A stretch of 35,779 nt of DNA from Actinomycetes bacterium (GTDB lineage Bacteria; Actinomycetota; Acidimicrobiia; Acidimicrobiales; JABEUL01), in NCBI GenBank assembly GCA_021777355.1, contig JAJYDO010000025.1, positions 858 to 36,636 on the forward strand, in the 5' to 3' direction. Position 1 is the stretch's first letter, and each line of letters starts with the position of its first letter. The notes beneath the pieces are model-generated. The model was not told where the DNA came from. It saw only the letters and a list, made by a program, of their open reading frames with translations, and searched no databases. The position numbers and the translations under genes are program-made. Of the stretch, positions 1 to 8,168 are shown piece after piece.

Positions 1-811
1 CATCCACAAGTATCAAGTGTTTAATGCCGCTAAGTTGGGCAACCATAAATTCCGCCAAGTAGCCCAATCGTTCGACCGGCGGAATGCCGGATCCCCTTTC
101 TATGCGAGCGGGAAAGGTCTCGGCAAGAAGCTTCGCACCTGATTTTTTGGAAATTGCCGAAGCCAGTTCAAGTCCTTGCTTTCTTAGTACTTTCCCTCCG
201 ACGATTAATGCGGTTGGTTCGCCTGACTCCAATACCCGGGCAATATCTTTTATCTTTTCGGCCGAGACCTTAGGACTTGATGGCACCTCTAGTGGTTTTG
301 CGCTTCCCGAAGCTGGCGACCAGGCCAAGTCTGCCGGCAAGAGCAAAGTTGCAACTTGTCCCGGCGGGCCGTAGCTGGCACTAACTGCCTCAGCTGCATC
401 GAGAGCCACTTCATCTGGAGTAGTTGAACACCGGAACCATCCCGAGACATTCATGGCCAGACTTTTGACATCTGATTCAAGTGGTGCATCGTATTGGTGG
501 TGATAAGTGGCATGATCGCCAACAATATTCACCAGTGGCGAATGGGCTCGTCTTGCATTGTGTAGGTTGGCAATTCCGTTTCCAAGACCTGGCCCAAGAT
601 GCAACAAGGTTGCTGCAGGTTTCCCAGTCATCCTGGCATATCCGTCGGCAGCTCCTGTTGCCACTCCTTCAAAAAGGGCCAAAATCGAGTGCATCTCCGG
701 AACTTCATCGAGAGCCGCCACGAAATGCATCTCAGAGGTGCCGGGATTCATGAAACATGTAGTTACTCCAGAATCCACCAGAGTCTTTATTAGTGCTCCT
801 GCTCCGTTCAC
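1..811 (-). CDS. ThDP-dependent acetolactate synthase-like enzyme (5' part, cut by window edge)
   Basis: Reading the minus strand from a GTG at 811-809 gives 270 codons with no stop to position 1, so the C-terminal half lies outside the window. An AAGGA about eight bases upstream supports this GTG. The protein opens with NPGTSEMHF and then LFEGVATGAADGYARMTGKP, the pyrimidine-binding domain signature of acetolactate synthase/benzoylformate decarboxylase-type enzymes; the activating Glu is residue 48 (LFEGVATGAADGYAR). HLGPGLGNGIANLHNARR and IVGDH follow as in IlvB-like proteins, then the start of the central domain after about residue 190. The family decarboxylates 2-oxo acids with thiamine diphosphate, but the substrate cannot be read from this half. 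It resembles the stand-alone ILVBL-type group more than biosynthetic IlvB, and no small subunit is visible. Family assignment is firm, function open. Confidence 0.85.
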   Translation of the reverse strand, partial: MNGAGALIKTLVDSGVTTCFMNPGTSEMHFVAALDEVPEMHSILALFEGVATGAADGYARMTGKPAATLLHLGPGLGNGIANLHNARRAHSPLVNIVGDHATYHHQYDAPLESDVKSLAMNVSGWFRCSTTPDEVALDAAEAVSASYGPPGQVATLLLPADLAWSPASGSAKPLEVPSSPKVSAEKIKDIARVLESGEPTALIVGGKVLRKQGLELASAISKKSGAKLLAETFPARIERGSGIPPVERLGYLAEFMVAQLSGIKHLILVD

Positions 812-956
812 ATCCAAGTCCTTTCTTGTTCGGCTTTTAAACTAAAAATAGCTTCAAAAACTAGCCGCAGCCACCTATGAAATCAAGACGACCTCACCCA
901 TCTTATATGCTTTGTTCCGACTCTGGCTTTAAATGACTTTTTGCCAAAATAGGGGT

Positions 957-2333
957 CTAATCTGGGATTAGGTGATTTGGGTTCATGATCCCGTCCGGGT
1001 CAAATACGGCCTTTATTTTTCTCCACAACTCAATTATCAATGGATCTACCAATTCCTTTACGAAAGGAAGCTTTTCGGTTCCCACGCCATGTTCGCCAGA
1101 TATTGCTCCGCCTAAGTCGGTTCCGGTTTTAAGAATTGAAAGCATTAAAGCATGAAGCTTGGTTTTGTCGGGTTGGAAAACACTCAGGTGTACATTCCCG
1201 TCCCCAACATGTCCACATCCTGCAACCAGCGCTCCGTCAACCGCAGCCAACTCGGCAACTTTTGAAAGATAGATAGGCAAGGTGCTTCTTGGGACAACCA
1301 CGTCGATGACGTCGTTTGCACCTGCTGCCTTCGCTGCCCAAAAGGCCTTTTCCCTCGCGTCAATTAAGGCTAAAGCCGCACTTGAGGGCAGGATATAAAT
1401 ATCCAATGCGCCTAGTTCGTCAAGCAAGTTAGCAACGAATTCAACGTCTTGGTCGGAGCGGCTTTCATCAGTACTTTCTATTACTACCAATAGATAAGCC
1501 ATAGCTTTGGACTTTATTTCCTCTGAAATTCCAAGGTCCAAACCGGCATTGGAGCTTGCTCCTGCCATGGCGAGAAAATCCAGGTACTCCAAGATACTCG
1601 GCGATACTCCAGACGCGATGATTTTTGGAACGGCTCCGGTGATCTCCTCTATCGTGGCAAAAGGTGCAAGAACAGTTGAGCTGTGTCTGAGAATCGGGGT
1701 TATCTTGACTGTAACTTTTGTTATTAATGCCAGTGTTCCCTCAGATCCAACCAGGAGCTGCGTGAGATCATAGCCTGTTGATATTTTTGAAATCTTGCCG
1801 CCTGTGTTGATAATGTCGCCATTTGGAAGTACTGCCTCTAAGCCCAAAATATGATTGCGAGTCACACCGTGGCGAACGGCTCTCATTCCGCCGGCATTCG
1901 TTGCAACGTTGCCCCCAATGGTGGCCGAGGATTCACCGGGCTGAACGGCATAAAAAAACCCGTGCGGAGCCAGAGCTTCATTTAGTTGGCTCAAGGTAAC
2001 TCCGGGTTCTACAACTGCCACTTGGTTTTCAAGATCAATCTCCAAAATGTTGTTCAATCGGTCAAATGCCACCACAATGCCATTTTCAACCGGGCTGCAC
2101 GCGCCGCACATCCCGGATCCCGCACCGCGTGCCGTTACGGGGGTCTTGGTAGCACTTGCTATCTTTAGGATCTCGACTACTTGAGCTGAAGTATTCGGAT
2201 GGAGCACGGCTTTGGGAAAAATTGGAACGAGAGTGAGTGCCTCGTCGTGGGTGAAATCCTCGTTTATGGACTCGCCTGTTTCTAAGGAGTGGTCTCCGAC
2301 GACTGATCTCAGGGATTCGATTAAATCTGACAT
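957..2333 (-). CDS. glcD: FAD-binding oxidase, GlcD / D-lactate dehydrogenase type
   Basis: A 458-residue flavoprotein of the VAO/GlcD family, which oxidises 2-hydroxy acids such as glycolate or D-lactate. The N-terminal FAD-binding domain shows the PP-loop-like ARGAGSGMCGACSP (residues 68-81) and PGESSATIGGNVATNAGG. The C-terminal FAD-oxidase domain has CGHVGDGNVHLSVF and GEHGVG (413-418), ending with the usual FDPDGIMNPNHL. Length matches the family. The ATG is preceded by AAGGA at about ten bases. It lies upstream of the ThDP enzyme on the same strand but about 145 bp away, and downstream of glpX with a 36-bp gap, so co-transcription with glpX is plausible. No GlcE/GlcF subunits or Fe-S domain are nearby, so the electron acceptor is unknown. 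Substrate (glycolate versus D-lactate or another hydroxy acid) is not decided by sequence. Confidence 0.88.
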   Translation of the reverse strand: MSDLIESLRSVVGDHSLETGESINEDFTHDEALTLVPIFPKAVLHPNTSAQVVEILKIASATKTPVTARGAGSGMCGACSPVENGIVVAFDRLNNILEIDLENQVAVVEPGVTLSQLNEALAPHGFFYAVQPGESSATIGGNVATNAGGMRAVRHGVTRNHILGLEAVLPNGDIINTGGKISKISTGYDLTQLLVGSEGTLALITKVTVKITPILRHSSTVLAPFATIEEITGAVPKIIASGVSPSILEYLDFLAMAGASSNAGLDLGISEEIKSKAMAYLLVVIESTDESRSDQDVEFVANLLDELGALDIYILPSSAALALIDAREKAFWAAKAAGANDVIDVVVPRSTLPIYLSKVAELAAVDGALVAGCGHVGDGNVHLSVFQPDKTKLHALMLSILKTGTDLGGAISGEHGVGTEKLPFVKELVDPLIIELWRKIKAVFDPDGIMNPNHLIPD

Positions 2334-2369
2334 ATTTGATTTTTCCTTGATTTTAAAGTTTTGTATCGT

Positions 2370-3365
2370 TCAGCCGAATTCGATCTGAGAGTACTCCTTC
2401 AACTTATGCAATGCGTGTCTAGCTTCAATTGTGCGCACTGTTCCAGACTTTGATCTCATCACCAATGACTGCGTGATTGCTCCGGCTGCTGTATATCTCA
2501 CGCCTCTTAACAACTCTCCATCTGTGATTCCAGTGGCGGCGAAAAAGCAGTTTCCTCCGCTTACTAGATCATCTGAAGATAAGATCTGGCTTAGATCATA
2601 ACCGGCGCTAATTGCTGCGTCTCTCTCTGAATCGTTTCTTGGCCAAAGTCTTCCTTGGATCTCTCCGCCCATGCATTTAAGCGCCGCGGCGGCAATTACG
2701 CCTTCAGGCGTTCCGCCAATCCCAAACAATATGTCGGCGCCTGATTCAGGCCAAGCCGTGGCAATGGCGCCTGCGACATCGCCGTCAGTAATCAACCGAA
2801 TTCGAGCGCCAGTTTCTCTGACTTGGCGCATTAGATCGTTGTGGCGGTCCCTGTCTAGGATCACGGCCGTCACGTCTCTGACTGCCTTGCCTTTAGCTTT
2901 TGCAACGGCTTCAATATTTTCAGCAGGACTGGCTTCGATACTAACTTTGCCGGATGACTCTGGGCCCACGGCAAGTTTCTCCATATAGACACACGGACCC
3001 GGATCAAACATAGTTCCGCGTTCGCTAACGGCAATAACGCTTAATGCCCCGCCTCGCCCCAGAGAGGTTAACGTTGTGCCGTCTATCGGATCGACTGCGA
3101 TGTCCGTTACAGGGGGCGAGCCGTCCCCGATCTTTTCACCGTTGTAGAGCATAGGCGCCTCGTCCTTCTCACCCTCTCCTATGACAACTATCCCATCCAT
3201 GGGAACGGTGGAGAGAACTACTCTCATGGCATCTACGGCAGCAGCATCTGCACCTTCCTTATCGCCTCGTCCCATCCACCTGCCTGCAGCTAGTGCGGCG
3301 GCTTCCGTAACTCTAACTAGCTCCATGGCTAGGTTCCTATCGGGTGCTTGTCGTTCAATGGTCAC
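2370..3365 (-). CDS. glpX: Fructose-1,6-bisphosphatase class II
   Basis: A 331-residue GlpX protein that hydrolyses fructose 1,6-bisphosphate to fructose 6-phosphate in gluconeogenesis, a cytosolic metal-dependent enzyme. Visible signatures are [15 protein letters not shown] (63-77) and the metal/phosphate motif DPIDGT (92-97), with later [20 protein letters not shown] typical of the class II fold. Length is normal. The start is GTG at 3365, giving [23 protein letters not shown] as in actinobacterial homologues. No Shine-Dalgarno precedes it, and murA starts only 36-45 bp away in the opposite direction, so both promoters must overlap and a leaderless transcript is likely (inference). The downstream FAD oxidase gene may be co-transcribed. 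Confidence 0.96.
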   Translation of the reverse strand: MTIERQAPDRNLAMELVRVTEAAALAAGRWMGRGDKEGADAAAVDAMRVVLSTVPMDGIVVIGEGEKDEAPMLYNGEKIGDGSPPVTDIAVDPIDGTTLTSLGRGGALSVIAVSERGTMFDPGPCVYMEKLAVGPESSGKVSIEASPAENIEAVAKAKGKAVRDVTAVILDRDRHNDLMRQVRETGARIRLITDGDVAGAIATAWPESGADILFGIGGTPEGVIAAAALKCMGGEIQGRLWPRNDSERDAAISAGYDLSQILSSDDLVSGGNCFFAATGITDGELLRGVRYTAAGAITQSLVMRSKSGTVRTIEARHALHKLKEYSQIEFG

Positions 3366-3409
3366 GATAAGTAAGTTAGTCGGTAGGGCATACTAATGTT
3401 GTGAACTTT
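3366..3409. promoter_or_regulatory. Short divergent glpX/murA promoter region
   Basis: The two start codons (GTG of glpX on the minus strand, GTG 3401 or ATG 3410 of murA on the plus strand) are separated by only 35-44 bases, so both promoters must overlap here or extend into the genes. TACTAAT at 3391-3397 resembles a -10 element. Neither gene has a recognisable Shine-Dalgarno. The assignment as a promoter rests on gene layout, not on a strong consensus. Confidence 0.4.
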
Positions 3410-4687
3410 ATGAAAGCTATTGAAATAAGGGGTTCATCCCCTCTGCAGGGAACAGTGGAAATCCAAGGAGCGAAGAACTCGGTCCTCAAGCTCCTAGTTG
3501 CCACTATTCTTGCCCCAAATCAGCACAAATTGTGCCATGTACCAGCAATAACAGATGTTTACGACATGGTCGAGCTGATCCAATCATTGGGCGTGGCGGC
3601 CTCAATTTCCCCAGAAAATCACACAATTACAGTCAATACTCCCGGTGATATCGGATCTGAACCGCCTGGCGAATTAGTTGAAAAAATGAGGGCTTCGGTG
3701 GTGCTTTTGGGACCTCTTTTGACAAAAACCGGTTTTGCCAGGCTTCCGCTGCCGGGAGGAGACGATTTGGGCCCAAGACCGATTGACATCCATATTCGCT
3801 GCCTTGAAGCCATGGGGGCGGAAATTAAGCTCACAGACGCTGAAATTGTAGCTAGGACGAGAGGAAAGCGACTGGTGGGCACCAGGCTTGTTCTCGAATA
3901 TCCGAGCCATACCGCAACTGATAATTTGATAATGGCTGCCTCCCTGGCATCTGGCACCACAACTATTGAAAATGCCGCAAGAGAGCCGGAAGTTGTTGAC
4001 TTGGCGGCGTATCTAAATTCAATGGGGGCCAAGATTAAAGGAGCCGGGACTTCGAGGATAGAAATCGACGGCGTTGATGAACTAACACCTACTAAAGAGC
4101 ACTACGTGGTCCCGGACAGAGTTGAAGCTGCAACCTTTTTGGGAGCAGTAGGGATGCTGGGAGGAGAAATCTTTCTTTCAGGGGCCAAAGCTCATCATAT
4201 GGACATGCTCTTGGTTAAATTAGGTGAAATTGGGATCAAAACCTCACCAACCGACGAGGGCATTTTAGCTCGCTCGGGCGGAATGCCAAAGTCCGTGGAT
4301 ATTTCAACTCTTCCTTATCCCGGAGTTGCAACGGATTACAAACCAATGCTGGTAACTCTTTTAAGCATCGCTAAAGGGGTGTCGATAGTGACCGAGAACC
4401 TCTTTCTCGGAAGGTTTCGCTACGTCGAGGAACTGGTCAAAATGGGAGCAGACATAAGAACCGAGGGCCATCACGTGGTGGTGAGGGGAGTGCCAAAGCT
4501 TAAAGGAGCCAAAGTAAAATCTCATGATATAAGAGCCGGTGCAGCCTTAGTACTTGCAGGTTTAGTCGGCGAAGGACCCACTTACGTGACGGATATATTC
4601 CATATTGAAAGAGGATACGAAAACCTAGTGGGCAAATTATCGTATTTAGGAGCCAATATCGGGATTGTTGATGCTCTCGGTATTTAA
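3401..4687 (+). CDS. murA: UDP-N-acetylglucosamine 1-carboxyvinyltransferase with Asp at the catalytic Cys position
   Basis: MurA transfers enolpyruvate from PEP to UDP-GlcNAc, the first committed step of peptidoglycan synthesis in the cytosol. The 428-residue protein is full length and shows the N-terminal GAKNSVLKLL loop (23-32), KMRASVVLLGPLL (95-107), LPGGDDLGPRPIDIH (117-131) and the usual repeated inside-out barrel. In most MurA proteins the residue after LPGG is the catalytic Cys (Cys115 in E. coli); here it is Asp121 (codon 3761-3763). The same replacement is known in mycobacterial MurA and makes it insensitive to fosfomycin. GTG 3401 or ATG 3410 may be the start; ATG gives MKAIEIRG, closer to relatives. 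No Shine-Dalgarno is present. Confidence 0.95.
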   Translation: MNFMKAIEIRGSSPLQGTVEIQGAKNSVLKLLVATILAPNQHKLCHVPAITDVYDMVELIQSLGVAASISPENHTITVNTPGDIGSEPPGELVEKMRASVVLLGPLLTKTGFARLPLPGGDDLGPRPIDIHIRCLEAMGAEIKLTDAEIVARTRGKRLVGTRLVLEYPSHTATDNLIMAASLASGTTTIENAAREPEVVDLAAYLNSMGAKIKGAGTSRIEIDGVDELTPTKEHYVVPDRVEAATFLGAVGMLGGEIFLSGAKAHHMDMLLVKLGEIGIKTSPTDEGILARSGGMPKSVDISTLPYPGVATDYKPMLVTLLSIAKGVSIVTENLFLGRFRYVEELVKMGADIRTEGHHVVVRGVPKLKGAKVKSHDIRAGAALVLAGLVGEGPTYVTDIFHIERGYENLVGKLSYLGANIGIVDALGI

Positions 4688-5443
4688 CCCCAATTATCCG
4701 CTCAATAGAAGGAATTGGCTGCAAATAACGAAACTAAAACAATTCCGTCAACATATAGGTGACCTTGCTTGCATAAGTAGCCTAACTTTTGAGGCTCCCG
4801 AGCACTTTTGTGAGTTGAATTCGATCTGGGCTGAATATTTGGTGCAAGACTAATACTTGTAATTTTGTAATTCTCTCGGCTTTGTAATTTGAGATGAGCA
4901 GATGAATCTTCTAATTAGCTTGTGGAGTTAATTGGCCTCAGGCGAAGTTGAAAGCAGTTTGATCACCATGGACTCTCATTTGAAATTTTTCTAGCAGGCA
5001 TCTGCCAGAATTTGAATTTCACCGAAGCCGACTTTGCCGGTCTCATAACCGAGGCAGAGAGTATCGTCGCAGAATCAATTATCAATGCCTCCTAAGGAAC
5101 TGTCGCCAAAGTGTTATTTGCCGGCACTTGCCCTCAGCCTCGCAAGGCTCGAAATCTGATTGCTGCCCTTTCCCACTTTGATTCTTTTGAAATAGCTAAA
5201 CCTCATCTAGACAGTTATTCCTTGGCGAAAGGAGATTCTTTGCTTGAGAAATCCATTTCCCCACCTAAAAGGGGCTATTTGGGGGCTCGAGTTGGTTGGA
5301 TTATGGGGATGGGCGAATAATTGCGGTTAGGTAAGTAACTATAGAAAGTGCTAGTAGAATTAGAAGTATTCCATCAGCGGAGGCTTGACCTTCCTCTACT
5401 TGGTTTAAAGATAACCAACTCTGGACTAATCTCCAAAAAGTAA
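4688..5443. other. Long gap without a convincing gene; possible decayed reading frame
   Basis: About 750 bases separate murA from meaB. From about 4960 to 5320 one plus-strand frame reads as protein-like sequence (HGLSFEIFLAGICQNLNF, then EAESIVAESIINAS, stop TAA at 5093-5095, then GTVAKVLFAGTCPQPRKARN and onward to a stop near 5320). It has no upstream start region and is interrupted, so it may be the remnant of a gene, but I recognise no family. Three copies of TTGTAATT lie at 4857, 4865 and 4882. No RNA gene or terminator of note was seen. Confidence 0.35.
4857..4889. repeat. Three copies of TTGTAATT
   Basis: TTGTAATT occurs at 4857-4864, directly again at 4865-4872, and a third time at 4882-4889. 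The spacing is 8 and 17 bases in an AT-rich stretch between murA and meaB. It may be a protein-binding site or simple AT-rich repetition. Confidence 0.5.
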
Positions 5444-6427
5444 ATGTTGAAAGAAAAAGATCCATCAATTCTCTTTAGTGAAGCAAGTTCTGGCGACCGA
5501 AGGTCGCTGGGGCGGTTAATAACCATGATCGAAGACGGGGACAAAGAATCCCAGGTAATTTCCTCTTTGGCATTTAAAACTCCAGGACATAGCCATTTAA
5601 TTGGCATTACGGGTGCACCCGGTGCCGGGAAGTCCACTCTGACTTCGGCAGTTGTTTCCCAATACCGTAGGGCTTTTAAGTCTGTTGCCGTTTTGGCTAT
5701 TGATCCCTCTTCGCCATTTAGCGGGGGGGCAATTTTAGGAGACCGGGTCCGAATGGGAGATCACGTGCTTGATACCGAAGTTTATGTGAGATCTTTGGCG
5801 ACAAGGGGTGAACTGGGCGGGTTGGCTGCTTGTGTTCCTGAAGTTGCAAGATTGATGGATGCCATGGGTTTTGACGTGGTAATAATCGAGACCGTGGGGG
5901 TTGGCCAGGTAGAAGTTGAAATCGCAGCCTTAGCCGACACAACTGTAGTAGTAGTAAATCCCGGTTGGGGAGATGCGGTACAGGCCAACAAAGCGGGTCT
6001 CATGGAAATAGCTGACATATTTGTAGTTAATAAATCCGATAGGCCAGGTGCCAAGGAAACAGCAAGGGATATCGAAGCAATGCTTGACATGTCAAATCTC
6101 AATGCTTGGAGACCTCCTGTTTGTCTAACTGTAGGAATTGACGGGAGTGGTGCGGCCGAACTTTGTGAGAAAATTCAGAAGCATCTTGAATTTGCAGATG
6201 AGTCGGGACTTTTGTCAAAGCACCGTTCAAATCGGCTTAAAGAAGAGCTTGAGAGAAAAGTCGCATCCGAACTTTTTGGCCGGGCCAAGTCAATGATGGA
6301 GAACACATCGGTTAAGTCTTTGGTCGAAAGTGTGATCAAAGGAGAAATAGACCCCCATGAAGCAGCCGTCAAGGTAGTCGATTTAGTGATGGTCGAAGAA
6401 GGATTTCATGCCCAGAAGTCTCACTGA
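5444..6427 (+). CDS. meaB: Methylmalonyl-CoA mutase-associated GTPase MeaB (ArgK/YgfD family)
   Basis: A 327-residue G3E-family GTPase that protects and reloads adenosylcobalamin-dependent acyl-CoA mutases. Walker A GAPGAGKS is at 57-64, followed by AVLAIDPSSPFSGGAILGDR, the characteristic MeaB switch region, then RSLATRGELGGLA, ETVGVGQVEVEIA (G3 region) and NKSD (G4). The C-terminal helical dimerisation arm is present. No mutase gene is in the window, so the partner must be elsewhere. The start ATG lacks a clear Shine-Dalgarno. Its last 20 bases overlap the start of treS in another frame, suggesting translational coupling, although no metabolic link to trehalose is obvious. Confidence 0.94.
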   Translation: MLKEKDPSILFSEASSGDRRSLGRLITMIEDGDKESQVISSLAFKTPGHSHLIGITGAPGAGKSTLTSAVVSQYRRAFKSVAVLAIDPSSPFSGGAILGDRVRMGDHVLDTEVYVRSLATRGELGGLAACVPEVARLMDAMGFDVVIIETVGVGQVEVEIAALADTTVVVVNPGWGDAVQANKAGLMEIADIFVVNKSDRPGAKETARDIEAMLDMSNLNAWRPPVCLTVGIDGSGAAELCEKIQKHLEFADESGLLSKHRSNRLKEELERKVASELFGRAKSMMENTSVKSLVESVIKGEIDPHEAAVKVVDLVMVEEGFHAQKSH

Positions 6428-8165
6428 GAACCCAAGATGGTATCAAACGGCAGTTTTTTATGAAGTATTCATTAGAGGCTTTTTTGACTCAAATGGTGAT
6501 GGCATTGGAGACTTAAGGGGCCTAATAGACAAACTTGACTACCTGGAATGGCTAGGAGTTGACTGTTTATGGCTGTTGCCCTTTTATTCCTCTCCGATGC
6601 GGGACGGAGGATACGATATTGGAAACTACGAAGAGGTCGATGCCGCCTATGGAGCAAGAGAAGACCTTATAAAGTTAGTAGACGAAGCCCACGCAAGAGG
6701 TATTCGCATTATTGCCGACTTAGTGATGAATCACACAAGTGATCAACACATTTGGTTTCAAGAGTCAAGAAGTTCGGGAGATAACCCAAAAGCTGATTGG
6801 TATATTTGGCGTGACGACGACTCAGGTTGGCCCGAAGCCCGAATAATATTTACCGACGTAGAGCAATCCAATTGGGCCTGGGACTCAGAGCGTCAGCAGT
6901 ACTATTGGCACCGCTTTTACTCTCATCAACCGGATCTTAACTATGACAATCCAGAAGTAGTCGAGGCCATGCTTTCAATTGTGAAGCTCTGGCTTGATAC
7001 TGGATTAGACGGCTTTCGTTTGGATGCAGTGCCTTATCTTTATCAAAGAGACGGCACTTCCGGTGAAAATCTGCCTGAAACCCATGCATTTTTGAGAAGA
7101 CTTAGGTCCGAGATTGATGCAAGATATCCCGGAAGAGTTTTATTGGCCGAAGCCAATCAATGGCCGACTGATTTAGTGGATTATTTTGGTTCGAGCGATG
7201 AATGCCATATGTGCTTTCATTTTCCGCTGATGCCAAGAATGTTTATGGCAGTCAGGCGAGAGCAGAGGCTGCCAATAACTGAAATATTGGCCCAAACACC
7301 AGAGTTGCCAGATGGCTGCCAGTGGGGACTTTTCTTGAGAAACCATGACGAGCTTACTCTCGAAATGGTCAGCGATGAAGATCGAGACTTTATGTATGCA
7401 GAATACGGTGCAGACCCGCGAATGAAGAGGCATCTTGGGATCTCACGTCGACTTGCGCCACTTGTTGAAAATTCACGTCCGCTAGCTGAGCTGTTGCATG
7501 CAATGTTGTTTTCACTCCCTGGATCTCCGGTTTTGTACTACGGCGATGAATTGATGATGGGAGACAATGTCTACTTGGGAGATAGGGATGCCGTGAGAAC
7601 TCCCATGCAATGGACCCCGGATAGAAACGGAGGTTTTTCAAGAGCCGATTTCGCCCAACTTTACCTGCCCCCTCTTATGGATCCGGTCTATGGATACCAG
7701 GCAGTAAATGTTGAGGCTGAATACAGGGACCAAGGGTCTTTTCTTCACTGGGTGCAGAAAATGCTCTCGGTTAGACGGAGGCATGAGGTATTTGGGTTGG
7801 GTTCAATTGAGATTTTGGCAGTTGATAATCCCTCTGTACTGGCCTTTATCAGGTCTTATTACCCAGAAAGTTCACTAGCAGTGAAAGATAGTGAGAATTT
7901 TGCAGGCAATTTGGAAGGGGATGACGCCTCCCAAATATCTACTAGCCTTGATTTCAGAGAGGATTCTAAAGAGGGGGAGGAAAGGTGCGTGTTGTGCATA
8001 TTCAATCTATCAAGATTTGCTCAGCCGGCATCTCTAGATCTGGCAAGATTCAAAGAGCGACAGGTGACTGAGCTACTAGGAAGGGTGCCGTTCCCCGACA
8101 TACAAGAAGGGGATTACAGAATAACTCTTGGTCCTCATGGTTTTTATTGGTTCTCAATTACTTAG
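6408..8165 (+). CDS. treS: Trehalose synthase (maltose alpha-D-glucosyltransferase), GH13
   Basis: A 585-residue GH13 enzyme interconverting maltose and trehalose. The N-terminus WYQTAVFYEVFIRGFFDSNG and DGIGDLRGL are diagnostic of TreS. Catalytic residues are visible: nucleophile Asp206 in GFRLDAVP, acid/base Glu248 in EANQWP, and Asp314 in RNHDELTL. The C-terminal beta domain has an acidic insertion (about residues 485-525) that I do not recognise. ATG 6408 has GAAGGA just upstream, inside the end of meaB. The next gene starts three bases after the stop and encodes a maltokinase homologue, the usual actinobacterial partner, which in other species makes maltose 1-phosphate for the GlgE glucan pathway. 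Confidence 0.95.
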   Translation: MPRSLTENPRWYQTAVFYEVFIRGFFDSNGDGIGDLRGLIDKLDYLEWLGVDCLWLLPFYSSPMRDGGYDIGNYEEVDAAYGAREDLIKLVDEAHARGIRIIADLVMNHTSDQHIWFQESRSSGDNPKADWYIWRDDDSGWPEARIIFTDVEQSNWAWDSERQQYYWHRFYSHQPDLNYDNPEVVEAMLSIVKLWLDTGLDGFRLDAVPYLYQRDGTSGENLPETHAFLRRLRSEIDARYPGRVLLAEANQWPTDLVDYFGSSDECHMCFHFPLMPRMFMAVRREQRLPITEILAQTPELPDGCQWGLFLRNHDELTLEMVSDEDRDFMYAEYGADPRMKRHLGISRRLAPLVENSRPLAELLHAMLFSLPGSPVLYYGDELMMGDNVYLGDRDAVRTPMQWTPDRNGGFSRADFAQLYLPPLMDPVYGYQAVNVEAEYRDQGSFLHWVQKMLSVRRRHEVFGLGSIEILAVDNPSVLAFIRSYYPESSLAVKDSENFAGNLEGDDASQISTSLDFREDSKEGEERCVLCIFNLSRFAQPASLDLARFKERQVTELLGRVPFPDIQEGDYRITLGPHGFYWFSIT

Positions 8166-8168
8166 ACT

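Noticed and set aside
84-845. Plus-strand open frames at the left edge
   Set aside because: They lie opposite the clear ThDP-enzyme reading frame on the minus strand and are shadows of it.
4665-4853. Plus-strand open frame of about 60 codons at the murA end
   Set aside because: It overlaps the murA C-terminus in another frame, has no ribosome site and no recognisable content.
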